From UKL13-2 sp947085425 (GTDB taxonomy: Bacteria; Pseudomonadota; Gammaproteobacteria; Burkholderiales; Usitatibacteraceae), in the NCBI GenBank assembly GCA_947085425.1, contig CAMTWK010000012.1:1-64000 (forward strand): DNA of 64,000 bases. Reading direction: 5' to 3'. The position numbers and the translations under genes are program-made. A model generated the notes under the pieces. The model did not search any database. It worked only from the letters and a program-made list of their open reading frames with translations, and had not been told where the DNA came from. Shown here piece after piece: positions 54,463 to 63,274 of this stretch; position 1 is the first letter of the stretch; every line of letters starts with the position of its first letter.

Positions 54463-54867
54463 ATGGATGAAAAAAACCAGCGGGTCATTTGTCGTCATGC
54501 CGACTTGGTAGATGGGGGCCGGGCGGCGCGCTTCGCATTTGAAATGGACGGCCAAATTCTGCCGGGATTTGCGGTTGTGTATGACGGTGAAGTCTATGCC
54601 TATGCGAATTCTTGCCCGCATCGCGGCACCGAATTGGACTGGCAACCCGGGCAGGTGTTTGATGAATCAGGGTTATACTTGGCCTGCGCCACACACGGGG
54701 CCATTTTCGAGGTTGATTCGGGAAAATGTATTGGCGGCCCATGCCATGGCGCGTCACTTGTAAAAGTGGCTATTCGGGTGGTAAACGACGTTGTTACACT
54801 TGCGGTTGGCAGGCTTATTTCAACCCAGCCGCCATCACCGCCGACTGAATCAGCATCGAAACCCTAA
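54463..54867 (+). CDS. Rieske [2Fe-2S] protein
   Basis: 134 residues. The cluster is bound by Cys-x-His in NSCPHRGTELDW and Cys-x-x-His in ACATHGAIFE, followed by the Pro-loop-like GGPCHGASL. There is no signal or membrane anchor, so it is a soluble ferredoxin-like Rieske protein. Small Rieske genes between the HAD and S49 peptidase genes are part of the conserved rluC-sppA block. The redox partner is not known. It starts 37 bases after the HAD gene. Confidence 0.92.
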   Translation: MDEKNQRVICRHADLVDGGRAARFAFEMDGQILPGFAVVYDGEVYAYANSCPHRGTELDWQPGQVFDESGLYLACATHGAIFEVDSGKCIGGPCHGASLVKVAIRVVNDVVTLAVGRLISTQPPSPPTESASKP

Positions 54868-54934
54868 AATTTTTAGATGTTATTTCTCAAAACCGATCGC
54901 CTGGTTCATTTGCCAGACCAACTAAACGATAGAT

Positions 54935-56029
54935 ATGGAACAAACTCCAAGCCAACCCGGCGATCAAAGTCATACCGACCCGTCCGCGCAGATGGCGGAT
55001 GGTGCCAGTGCATCATCCGCAGCAATTAAAGGTGCGGGAGTGGTGACGGGCGACAAGGCCACAAATAGCCCGGGTAAGGTTAATGATTGGCAGCATGGCG
55101 TGCTTGAAAAGCTTGCGTTTGAAACGCTGGCCGAGCAAAAGCGTGCGCGTCGCTGGCGGGTCTTTACCAGTCTGGCGTGGCTTGGGTTTTTTTCCCTCAT
55201 TTTTATATTTATGATCGGTGGCATCGGCACCAATCGGGACGGCGTATTGACTGATAAACACACTGCGTTGGTGGAATTAAGGGGCGTGATCGCATCAGAC
55301 TCTAATGCGTCGGCCGATAAAATTATCAATTCTCTGCAGGCGGCCTTTAAAGACAAGGGCACGGTTGGAGTGGTGTTGCGCATCAACAGCCCCGGCGGCA
55401 GCCCTGTTCAATCGGGTTACATTAACGACGAAATTAAACGTTTGCGTGCCAAACACAAAGACATTCCCTTGTATGTCGTGGTCGAGGATTTGTGTGCGTC
55501 AGGCGGGTATTACATAGCCGCCGCCGCCGATAAAATTTTTGTGGATAAGGCATCAATGGTCGGGTCGATCGGCGTATTGATGGACGGCTTCGGTTTTACC
55601 GGCGCGATGGAAAAGCTGGGTATCGAACGACGCTTGGTCACAGCCGGCACCAACAAGGGTTTTCTTGATCCATTTTTGCCGTCCAATCCTGAGCAGAAAA
55701 AATATGCAGAGCAAATGGTCGCTGAAATTCACAATCAATTTATTAAGGTTGTGCGGGACGGGCGGGGCAAACGGCTGAAAGAAGTCCCGGAAATGTTTTC
55801 GGGACTGGTTTGGTCGGGGGAAGCAAGCGTTATGCTCGGCTTGGCGGACGGTTTCGGCAGCCTGGACTATGTTGCCAGGGAGGTATTGAAGGCCGAACAA
55901 ATTGTTGACTTTACCCAGGAAGATTCATTCACGGATCGGCTTGCCAGACGGTTGGGCACCGCCGCATCAGAGTCATTTTGGCAGACATTATCGACCCGCC
56001 TGTTGGCTGATCGAGCAACCTTGCGATAA
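54935..56029 (+). CDS. sppA: S49-family signal peptide peptidase
   Basis: 364 residues. A cytoplasmic leader of about 70 residues precedes one membrane span (VFTSLAWLGFFSLIFIFMIG), so the catalytic part faces the periplasm. The nucleophile Ser is in CASGGYYIAAAADKI and the probable catalytic Lys in TNKGFLDPF. INSPGGSPVQSG and MVGSIGVLMDGFG are family segments. SppA degrades leftover signal peptides. It follows the Rieske gene as usual. The MITE copy 2 is inserted 37 bases after its stop. Confidence 0.9.
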   Translation: MEQTPSQPGDQSHTDPSAQMADGASASSAAIKGAGVVTGDKATNSPGKVNDWQHGVLEKLAFETLAEQKRARRWRVFTSLAWLGFFSLIFIFMIGGIGTNRDGVLTDKHTALVELRGVIASDSNASADKIINSLQAAFKDKGTVGVVLRINSPGGSPVQSGYINDEIKRLRAKHKDIPLYVVVEDLCASGGYYIAAAADKIFVDKASMVGSIGVLMDGFGFTGAMEKLGIERRLVTAGTNKGFLDPFLPSNPEQKKYAEQMVAEIHNQFIKVVRDGRGKRLKEVPEMFSGLVWSGEASVMLGLADGFGSLDYVAREVLKAEQIVDFTQEDSFTDRLARRLGTAASESFWQTLSTRLLADRATLR

Positions 56030-56065
56030 TTCATTGTCTGCCGCCGATGCGTCCGGATGGGGTTA

Positions 56066-56319
56066 ACCTGCATATTTCACGGGTCAGCCCCGCTCTGCTT
56101 GGGGGCTTGCCCGATAAGTGTTACCGCACATTGCCATCCAGTTTGGTTTTAATTAAACATCGGGCTTTTGCGCTCGATAGCAGGCCGCTGAACATGCGCT
56201 TTTCCGTTCTCTTCCCGTGCTCATTAGCCAAACACGGCTCGCTATGCCGTGGTCAGTTGAACGAAAAATCACACGCCAATCGACCCACTCTCGAACGCAA
56301 CCCCATGAAATATGCAGGC
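56066..56319 (+). mobile_element. 254-bp MITE-like element, copy 2, TA-flanked
   Basis: Ends ACCTGCATATTTCACGGG and CCCATGAAATATGCAGGC are inverted repeats bordered by TA at 56064-56065 and 56320-56321. It is the inverted counterpart of 44289-44542, with about 12 differences over 254 bases. It lies between the S49 peptidase and the GGDEF-EAL gene. Confidence 0.8.
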
Positions 56320-56380
56320 TAGGGATCATTCGGGAATTTTTGCAGTTGGTTATTTTCTGTCGTGATCGGGAACAGATGAT

Positions 56381-59300
56381 ATGGCGGTAAAATTCGAAAA
56401 TCAGGACGAAGCCGCAAACACGTCAAACACGGTCGTCGCTGCCGAGGGCGGAGACGACACCGGTGCCAAGTCAGTCGGTTGGTTAGGCGATGATCTGAGT
56501 CGAAATTTCCAGCCCCAACCGCTTGAACCCCCCTCTATCGATAACAACATCCCGAGTTTGAAATACCACATTGGGGCGGGTTTTGCAGTCATGACTCTCG
56601 CGCTGACTCTGGTGTTGGGTGTGTTGGCCACCCGCATCTCGGGTGTGAATGGTCTGCCGGGTGATATGTCCAGACAGTTATATAGTCTGGTCATTTGGTG
56701 GGGATTTGGCGCGGTCATCTTGGCGGGATTGCTCGGGGCACTCATTGCACATCGCGTGACGGCACCAATCAATAAGTTAGCACAGCAATTGGCGGCTGCG
56801 AAGGCTGAAGACCATCTCGGCGAGGTCGATATTCAGGAAAACTACAAGGAAATAGAAGTCCTGTCGCGCGCCATGAATGAGCTGGTGACCATGATTCAGG
56901 GCCACGAGAAAATTCTGGCGGAAAATGAGCGCAAGTTTCGCGAGGCATTTGACTTGGTTGGTGTGGGTTTGTGTCAGTTTGATATGAATGGAACGCTGAT
57001 GTTGGTCAACCGACGCTTCGGCGATATGCTGGGTTATTCGGTTGGCAAGTTGGTTGGGAAAAATCTACTTGATCTAACACATGCGGATGACCAAATAGCC
57101 GCTCCAGATTTGGCACGACAATTCCCGGAGCTGGCTGATTCCGAAATCCATCGGGATCGGCGCTACATTCGCAAGGATGGTTCGGTTTTGTGGGCACAGT
57201 ATTCGGGTGTGCTTGTTCGCGACAGCGCGGGCAATCCGATTTACGGCTTGGCATCCATTGAGGATGTGTCCGAATCGCGTGCTTCAGAAGAAACCTTGCG
57301 TGCGCTGAACGCGAGCCTGAAGGCCATCGTTGAAACCTCGCCGTTGGCCATTTATTCGCTGACGACAAACGGCGTGGTCACGCTTTGGAATCCCGAGGCG
57401 GAAAAAATGTTTGGCCTAAACGAGCTGCAGGTGTTGGGTCAGCCATCGCCTCTTATGACCGGGCGGTCAGCCGATAAGGCGTTGGAGTTAACGGCGCGGG
57501 TGCTGGCCGGCGAAACCCTGCATGGTTTTGAAATCAGTGTGGATCGGACGAATTCTGATGGAGCCATCGAACAATTTGAAATCAGTGTGGCCGCCGCACC
57601 ATTGCTGGGTGTGAACGGCAATATCGTTGGTGTGCTCACCACCTGCTCCGACATCACCCACATGAAAGAAACTTCGCGCAAGCTGGATGAGCAATTGCGA
57701 TTTACCAATGAATTATTGCAGGTCATCCCGAATCCAATTTTTTATAAGGGCAGGGATCGAAAATACCTCGGCGTCAATCGGGCATGGGAACAGTTTTTCG
57801 GCAGGGCGCGCGATGAATGGTTGGGTAAGACCTATGCGGATGTCTTCAAGGACGGCTCAGCCGATGAAGTTGAATTGGAGGATGCCGGGGTGCTGCATGG
57901 AACGGATTTGGTGCGCGAGATTCGTGCCCGGGATGGTCATGGGGTGGAGCGCGATATTGTCAAACACATCAGCCGCTTTACCAGTCAGGATGGCTCGGCG
58001 GCAGGCGTGATTGGTGTCCTTACCGACATCACATCGTTCAAACAAGCGGCAATTGCACTGCAAAAAACCGAGGGCAGGTTTCAGGCGCTGACGGAAAGCG
58101 CCATGGATATTGTCACCGTGCTCGATCGCAATGCGGTGATTACCTATCAGAGTAGTTCCGTCAAGCATCTGCTCGGATATGATCCGCTTGAAATGATCGG
58201 CAAGTGTCAGTTTGACCTTGTGCACCGGGAGGATGTTGAGCGTATGCGCATCGCGTTTGCAGAATTGCTGGAAACCGGAGCGATGAGTCGCGCCATCGAG
58301 TTCCGTGCCATGGCGCTTGACGGGACCTGGCGAATTCTTGAGTCGATTGGCAAAAGTTGTCTGGATGATCCGGTTGTTCAAGGCATCATCGTCAATACCC
58401 GCGACGTCAGTGAACGTCGCGCCATTCAAGAACACATTCAACATTTGGCGTTTCATGATGCCCTTACCGGGTTGCCGAACCGATCTCTCATACAGGATCG
58501 TATCGCGCAGGCGCTGACCCGTGCCGATCGTGGAAATCATCGGCTGGCGGTAATGTTTATTGATATTGATAACTTCAAGAATATCAACGACACCCTTGGC
58601 CACGATGCCGGTGATGAGTTGTTGCGGGAGGTGTCCCGCCGGTTGCGCGCTTCGGTGCGGGGGCACGATACCATTGCGCGGCAGGGTGGAGATGAATTCA
58701 TCGTTTTGCTGGATCAAATCGACGATCATCAAGGTGCAACGAGGGTGGCGCAAAAAATACTCGACGCATTGCGCGCCGCATTTATGGTCGGCGGAACAGG
58801 GCACCATGTATCGGGTTCAATCGGCATATCCATATTTCCAGAGGATGGCAGCGACGCCCAGACACTGCTGAAAAACGCCGACACGGCGATGTTTCACGGC
58901 AAGTCATTGGGAAAAAATACCTACCAGTTTTTTACCGGGCAAATGAATATCGCAGTGAAACGTCGTGCGGCGATGGAGTCAAATTTGCGCGCCGCCGTAA
59001 ATAATCAAGACTTTTTGCTGTTATACCAGCCGCAAATCAACTTGGTATCCGGGGAAATTGTTGGCTTGGAAGCATTGGTGCGGTGGAACTCGGAAGACAG
59101 CGGCACCATGATGCCGGGAGAATTTATTCCGCTCGCCGAAGAAACGGGGCTGATTAACGAGCTGGGGGAATGGGTATTGCGGGAGGCCTGCCGGCAGAAC
59201 AAAGAATGGCAGAATGCTGGGCTCGCCCCTAAGCGGATGGCGGTGAATTTGTCTGCCAAACAGCTCAATGACAAGGGTTTTGTTGAAATGTTGGTTGGCA

Positions 59301-59767
59301 TACTGCGTGAGACGCAGCTTGCCCCGACCTTTTTGGAATTGGAAATTACCGAGAGTCAGGTGATGCGCCAGGGCGAGGGCAGTGTCATGTTGTTGAATGA
59401 AATTGCCGAGATGGGAATCCATCTTTCGGTTGATGATTTTGGCACCGGCTATTCGAGTTTGTCCTATCTGAAACGTTTGCCGATCGGCAAGCTGAAGATT
59501 GATCAAAGTTTTATCCGTGACATCACGGTCGACCCGAACGATACGGCGATTGTTGTGGCCATCATCAACATGGCCAAATCGCTCGATTTGGAGGTGATTG
59601 CCGAAGGCATTGAAACAACCGGGCAACTCACCTTGCTGCGCGCTAAAGGCTGCGGAGTCGGGCAGGGTTATTATTTCAGCGTTCCACTGGACGCCGTTGG
59701 TATTGCCGAGCTCTTGAAACAATCATCGGTGTTTGACGAGCAGCGGTTGGTGTCGGTGTTGCAATAA
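56381..59767 (+). CDS. Membrane PAS-GGDEF-EAL cyclic-di-GMP protein
   Basis: 1128 residues. Two membrane spans (about 65-88 and 105-128) and a HAMP-like linker are followed by several PAS domains (about 180-690), a GGDEF domain with GGDEF near residue 769 and an EAL domain with GLEALVRW near 897. The inhibitory site RGHD lies five residues before GGDEF, so both cyclase and product control look intact. ELEITES, VDDFGTGYSSL and VIAEGIET complete the EAL site. The periplasmic loop is very short, so signals are probably sensed by the PAS domains. It stands between sppA and the methyltransferase gene. Confidence 0.9.
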   Translation: MAVKFENQDEAANTSNTVVAAEGGDDTGAKSVGWLGDDLSRNFQPQPLEPPSIDNNIPSLKYHIGAGFAVMTLALTLVLGVLATRISGVNGLPGDMSRQLYSLVIWWGFGAVILAGLLGALIAHRVTAPINKLAQQLAAAKAEDHLGEVDIQENYKEIEVLSRAMNELVTMIQGHEKILAENERKFREAFDLVGVGLCQFDMNGTLMLVNRRFGDMLGYSVGKLVGKNLLDLTHADDQIAAPDLARQFPELADSEIHRDRRYIRKDGSVLWAQYSGVLVRDSAGNPIYGLASIEDVSESRASEETLRALNASLKAIVETSPLAIYSLTTNGVVTLWNPEAEKMFGLNELQVLGQPSPLMTGRSADKALELTARVLAGETLHGFEISVDRTNSDGAIEQFEISVAAAPLLGVNGNIVGVLTTCSDITHMKETSRKLDEQLRFTNELLQVIPNPIFYKGRDRKYLGVNRAWEQFFGRARDEWLGKTYADVFKDGSADEVELEDAGVLHGTDLVREIRARDGHGVERDIVKHISRFTSQDGSAAGVIGVLTDITSFKQAAIALQKTEGRFQALTESAMDIVTVLDRNAVITYQSSSVKHLLGYDPLEMIGKCQFDLVHREDVERMRIAFAELLETGAMSRAIEFRAMALDGTWRILESIGKSCLDDPVVQGIIVNTRDVSERRAIQEHIQHLAFHDALTGLPNRSLIQDRIAQALTRADRGNHRLAVMFIDIDNFKNINDTLGHDAGDELLREVSRRLRASVRGHDTIARQGGDEFIVLLDQIDDHQGATRVAQKILDALRAAFMVGGTGHHVSGSIGISIFPEDGSDAQTLLKNADTAMFHGKSLGKNTYQFFTGQMNIAVKRRAAMESNLRAAVNNQDFLLLYQPQINLVSGEIVGLEALVRWNSEDSGTMMPGEFIPLAEETGLINELGEWVLREACRQNKEWQNAGLAPKRMAVNLSAKQLNDKGFVEMLVGILRETQLAPTFLELEITESQVMRQGEGSVMLLNEIAEMGIHLSVDDFGTGYSSLSYLKRLPIGKLKIDQSFIRDITVDPNDTAIVVAIINMAKSLDLEVIAEGIETTGQLTLLRAKGCGVGQGYYFSVPLDAVGIAELLKQSSVFDEQRLVSVLQ

Positions 59768-59774
59768 ACGACGG

Positions 59775-60596
59775 CTAGGCGAGAAACAAAAACATCGCCG
59801 GCATTTTTTCGACGCCCGTCCCACTCGACCGCCATTGTGAAATTTTCTGGCTGACAATGCGCTCGTGATTTCCCGTTAAATCGGTGGCGACACACAAAGT
59901 GGTGGTGGCAGACAGACTGGCAAGTAATTCTTGCAGCATTGCTTGATTACGATAGGGTGTTTCAATAAACATTTGGGTTATGCGTTTTTCGCGGGACTCC
60001 CGTTCCAAAGCCAAAATGGATTGGCTGCGCGCTGGTTTATCCTGGGGAAGATAGCCGTGAAAGGCAAACGCCTGGCCATTCAGGCCCGACGACATCAGCG
60101 CCAACAGAATGGACGATGGTCCGACCAGGGGACGGACGGCTATGCCCGCGCGATGCGCTGCCGCCACGATCAACGAGCCGGGATCGGCGACGGCGGGTGC
60201 ACCCGCCTCCGAAACCAGGCCAACGTCGTGTCCGGCCAGCAGTGGGGCCAGTAGCGCCGACGGTTCCTGAGCCAGATGATGTTTGTCGAGCTCCACAATG
60301 GAAATTTCCACCAACCTCCGCGGCATGCCAATGCCACGCAAAAACGCGCGCGTCGATTTGGCGTTTTCAGCGATGAAATGATCCAAGCGGCAAGTGATCG
60401 CAACAACCTCGGCCGGCAAAATGCTGGCGGCTGAAAATGGTTCGCTCAGATTGGTCGGAATCAAATAGAGTGTGCCGAATTTTGGTGATGGCGGGCGCGG
60501 TGCATTTGCCACTTGCGTTTCTCCCTGCTTTTGCGCCTGCTCTTGTCCTCGCGTTTGTCCCTGTGCGGCGGCCGATGGTTTGGTAGATTGATTCAC
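59775..60596 (-). CDS. RsmI-like SAM-dependent methyltransferase
   Basis: 273 residues of the tetrapyrrole methylase fold (TP_methylase). A disordered Gln-rich leader (about 35 residues) precedes GTLYLIPTNLSE; then VGLVSEAGAPAVADPGSLIV and PLVGPSSILLALMSSGL build the SAM site. It resembles RsmI, the 16S rRNA ribose methyltransferase, but belongs to the betaproteobacterial paralogue next to maf. Its GTG start overlaps the maf stop codon (GTGA). The substrate is open. Confidence 0.85.
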   Translation of the reverse strand: MNQSTKPSAAAQGQTRGQEQAQKQGETQVANAPRPPSPKFGTLYLIPTNLSEPFSAASILPAEVVAITCRLDHFIAENAKSTRAFLRGIGMPRRLVEISIVELDKHHLAQEPSALLAPLLAGHDVGLVSEAGAPAVADPGSLIVAAAHRAGIAVRPLVGPSSILLALMSSGLNGQAFAFHGYLPQDKPARSQSILALERESREKRITQMFIETPYRNQAMLQELLASLSATTTLCVATDLTGNHERIVSQKISQWRSSGTGVEKMPAMFLFLA

Positions 60597-61207
60597 GACA
60601 ACACCTCGATGCCCTCGGCAGCGAGCATGGAGGTCAGGGCGATGAGCGGCAGGCCAACGAGCGCTGTCGGGTCGTCGCTGGTCATGCTGGCAATAAGTGC
60701 GGCACCCAACCCTTCTGATTTCGCGCTGCCGGCGCAGTCCAATGCATCCTCGTGGTCAAGGTAATAGTCAATTTGTGCGTCGGTATAGGCGCGCATGCTG
60801 ACGCTGGTCGGCACCACCTTTACTTGTATGCGACCGGACGCCATGTCGAATAACGCCAACGCCGTATGAAAAATAATTATTTTTCCGCGCATGGCCTGTA
60901 GCTGTGCCCGCGCCACGGCACGGTCCCCCGGTTTGCCTAGCGCTTGCCCGTTCAGATCGGCGACCTGATCCGAGCCAATCACCAAGCCGCCCAGTGATCC
61001 GGCAGCCGTTGCGGGCAAGACCTTTAAGGCACCGTCACGGGCTTTATTGACGGCCAATCGCAGAGCTGTATCCCGGCAATGTTCGCCGACAATGACCGAC
61101 TCGTCGGATTCCGGCGCGACAATGGAAAACGGTACTTTTAATCTTGCCAACAATTGCGCCCGATATCGGGAGGTGGAGGCAAGAATCACCGTTTTAGTGG
61201 GCGGCAT
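60593..61207 (-). CDS. maf: Maf-family nucleotide pyrophosphatase
   Basis: 204 residues. LASTSRYRAQLL at the N-terminus, SDQVADLNG in the middle with KPG, and DCAGSAKSEGLG are the Maf signatures. The subfamily resembles YceF, which hydrolyses m7GTP. It is divergent from yceD and followed by the methyltransferase with overlapping codons. This gene neighbours rpmF-plsX-fabH in many betaproteobacteria. Confidence 0.92.
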   Translation of the reverse strand: MPPTKTVILASTSRYRAQLLARLKVPFSIVAPESDESVIVGEHCRDTALRLAVNKARDGALKVLPATAAGSLGGLVIGSDQVADLNGQALGKPGDRAVARAQLQAMRGKIIIFHTALALFDMASGRIQVKVVPTSVSMRAYTDAQIDYYLDHEDALDCAGSAKSEGLGAALIASMTSDDPTALVGLPLIALTSMLAAEGIEVLS

Positions 61208-61285
61208 GGTTGGGGCTCTAGATAATTTAATGTTAAAAATCAGTGAGTTGTTGATATTTTTCTCGTAAAATCATATCATGATGGC

Positions 61286-61879
61286 ATGTCAAAAATTCAT
61301 CCAAGCCAGCAAATGAGTGGCGCACTCGTTGTTTCCGTTGATCGTATGACGCGCTTAAAACATGTCGTTGAGGGTAAAATTTCGCCCATGCAGTTGCCCG
61401 ACTTGGTTGAATATCTGGTCTCCGACCGCGGTGAGATTGAGTACCGTTTTTTGGGAAATACCCTGAAAGATCAATCAGGTACACAAAAGCAGCAGGTAAA
61501 GTGTATAATTTTGGGTTGGTTTGAGATCGCCGATGCAGTGACGTTGCAACCGACCAAATTTACGCTGAATATTGCGAGTGATTTGGTTTTGGTTGCGAAT
61601 GAAGAGCAGTTGCCGCCATTGGAAGCCGAATCGGACAACGAAGACTATATTGTTTGTGGTGCCGAATTTGATGTGTTGGTGCGCTTGCAGGAAGAAATTT
61701 TGCTGATTTTGCCAGCGTCTACGCCCCGCGGGGTGATGCAGGCGGGCAACAGTAAAAGTTCAACGAAGTCGCAACCGCGGTTACCAAAGGCAATGCAGCA
61801 GTCGGCAGGATCCAGTGATACAGGCGAACAGAAACAATCGCCCTTTGCCAAATTGGCGGCGCTGAAAAAATCAGGTTAA
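61286..61879 (+). CDS. yceD: YceD/DUF177 protein
   Basis: 197 residues. The family block is in the central part (RGEIEYRFLGNTLKDQSG, KCIILGWFEIADAVTLQP) and the end is basic and disordered. YceD precedes rpmF in most bacteria and affects 23S rRNA processing in some. The zinc-type cysteines of some members are reduced to single Cys residues here. It starts the operon yceD-rpmF-plsX-fabH. Confidence 0.88.
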   Translation: MSKIHPSQQMSGALVVSVDRMTRLKHVVEGKISPMQLPDLVEYLVSDRGEIEYRFLGNTLKDQSGTQKQQVKCIILGWFEIADAVTLQPTKFTLNIASDLVLVANEEQLPPLEAESDNEDYIVCGAEFDVLVRLQEEILLILPASTPRGVMQAGNSKSSTKSQPRLPKAMQQSAGSSDTGEQKQSPFAKLAALKKSG

Positions 61880-61941
61880 TTGCCGGGCGGAATCGGCGGT
61901 TAGCAACATGTATGCAGTAATTTGAAACCAGGAGAAATATC

Positions 61942-62124
61942 ATGGCAGTCCAACAAAACAAAAAATCACCTTCAAAGCGCGGTATGCACCGTGCCCACGA
62001 TTTTTTAACCGCACCACCAACGGCAGTTGAGCCGACCACCGGCGAAACGCATTTGCGCCACCACATTTCGCCGTCAGGTTTTTATCGCGGGAAAAAAGTC
62101 GTCAAGACCAAAGCTGACGAATAA
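61942..62124 (+). CDS. rpmF: Ribosomal protein bL32
   Basis: 60 residues. MAVQQNKKSPSKRGMHRAHD and the later HHISPSGFYRGKKV are typical of bL32; the zinc-binding Cys pairs of some lineages are absent. CCAGGAG precedes the ATG. It is part of the 50S subunit and stands as expected between yceD and plsX. Confidence 0.96.
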   Translation: MAVQQNKKSPSKRGMHRAHDFLTAPPTAVEPTTGETHLRHHISPSGFYRGKKVVKTKADE

Positions 62125-62195
62125 TTTTTCGTCAGACTAAAAATAATTAGGCACACTGCCGGGTAGTTCGCTGGAGAGACGAGCGACCCAAAATA

Positions 62196-63254
62196 ATGCA
62201 GACAATTATTGCCATCGATGCGATGGGCGGAGATTTTGGCCCATCTGTCACCGTTCCCGCTGCGCTGACCTACCTCGGACAATTTCCAAATTGCCGGGTG
62301 TTGTTGGTCGGCCGCAAAGCGGAAGTCCAGGCGCAACTGGAAAAATCCAAGTCGCGCGATATTATTTCGGCAGATTCCCCACGTCTGAAAATCGTTGATG
62401 CCGCCGATGTGGTTGGTATGGATGAAGATATTCGTTCGGCGATTCGCACCAAGAAAAATTCCTCGATGCGCGTAGCCATCGACCTGGTCAAGTCTGGTGA
62501 TGCCCACGCCTGCGTTTCTGCCGGTAACACTGGTGCCTTGATGGGCACCGCAAAATTTGTACTCAAGACTCTTCCCGGCATTGATCGACCGGCGATATGT
62601 GGCGCGCTGCCTACCCGTAAAGGTGTGGTTTACGTGCTTGATCTAGGGGCCAACGCCGATTCAACACCTGAACATTTATTGGAATTTGCCATCATGGGCG
62701 CAATGTTATGTTCCGCTGTCGAGGGAAAGGCGAATCCTTCCGTCGGCCTGCTTAATATCGGCTCCGAGGACTTTAAGGGCAACGAAAAATCGAAGCGCAC
62801 CAGCGAGTTGTTAAAGGCCAGCCATCTGAATTTTTATGGCAATGTGGAAGGTACCGATATTTACAAGGGCACCACCGACGTGGTGGTATGTGACGGCTTT
62901 GTTGGCAACGTCATGTTAAAAGCGTCGGAAGGGATCGCCAAAATGATGGGCGATTTCCTCAGGGAAGAATACAAGAAGAATATTTTTCGCAAGATGATGG
63001 CATTGGTGTCGATGCCCGCCCTGAATGGCTTCAAGAAACGCCTCGATACGCGCCAATATAACGGCGCCGCTCTGTTGGGGTTAATGGGTATCGTGGTGAA
63101 AAGCCACGGGGCCGCGGATGCGTTTTCGTTTAACCGTGCAATCCTGCGCGCGCATTCCGAAGCAGAACACGGCTTGTTGGCGAGCATCAGCGGCGAAATT
63201 GAGCGCCTGCACAATGAAGGTCTGTTGCGTCCGGCCAAAGCGCCGGTCGAATAA
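62196..63254 (+). CDS. plsX: Phosphate acyltransferase PlsX
   Basis: 352 residues. The start IIAIDAMGGDFGPSVTVPAA and the segments SAGNTGALMGTAKFVLKTL and VCDGFVGNVMLKASEG are diagnostic. PlsX makes acyl-phosphate from acyl-ACP for phosphatidic acid synthesis together with PlsY. It acts at the membrane surface. It is 71 bases after rpmF and 20 before fabH, the normal order. Confidence 0.96.
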   Translation: MQTIIAIDAMGGDFGPSVTVPAALTYLGQFPNCRVLLVGRKAEVQAQLEKSKSRDIISADSPRLKIVDAADVVGMDEDIRSAIRTKKNSSMRVAIDLVKSGDAHACVSAGNTGALMGTAKFVLKTLPGIDRPAICGALPTRKGVVYVLDLGANADSTPEHLLEFAIMGAMLCSAVEGKANPSVGLLNIGSEDFKGNEKSKRTSELLKASHLNFYGNVEGTDIYKGTTDVVVCDGFVGNVMLKASEGIAKMMGDFLREEYKKNIFRKMMALVSMPALNGFKKRLDTRQYNGAALLGLMGIVVKSHGAADAFSFNRAILRAHSEAEHGLLASISGEIERLHNEGLLRPAKAPVE

Positions 63255-63274
63255 AATTTTTGGATGGCAATTTC

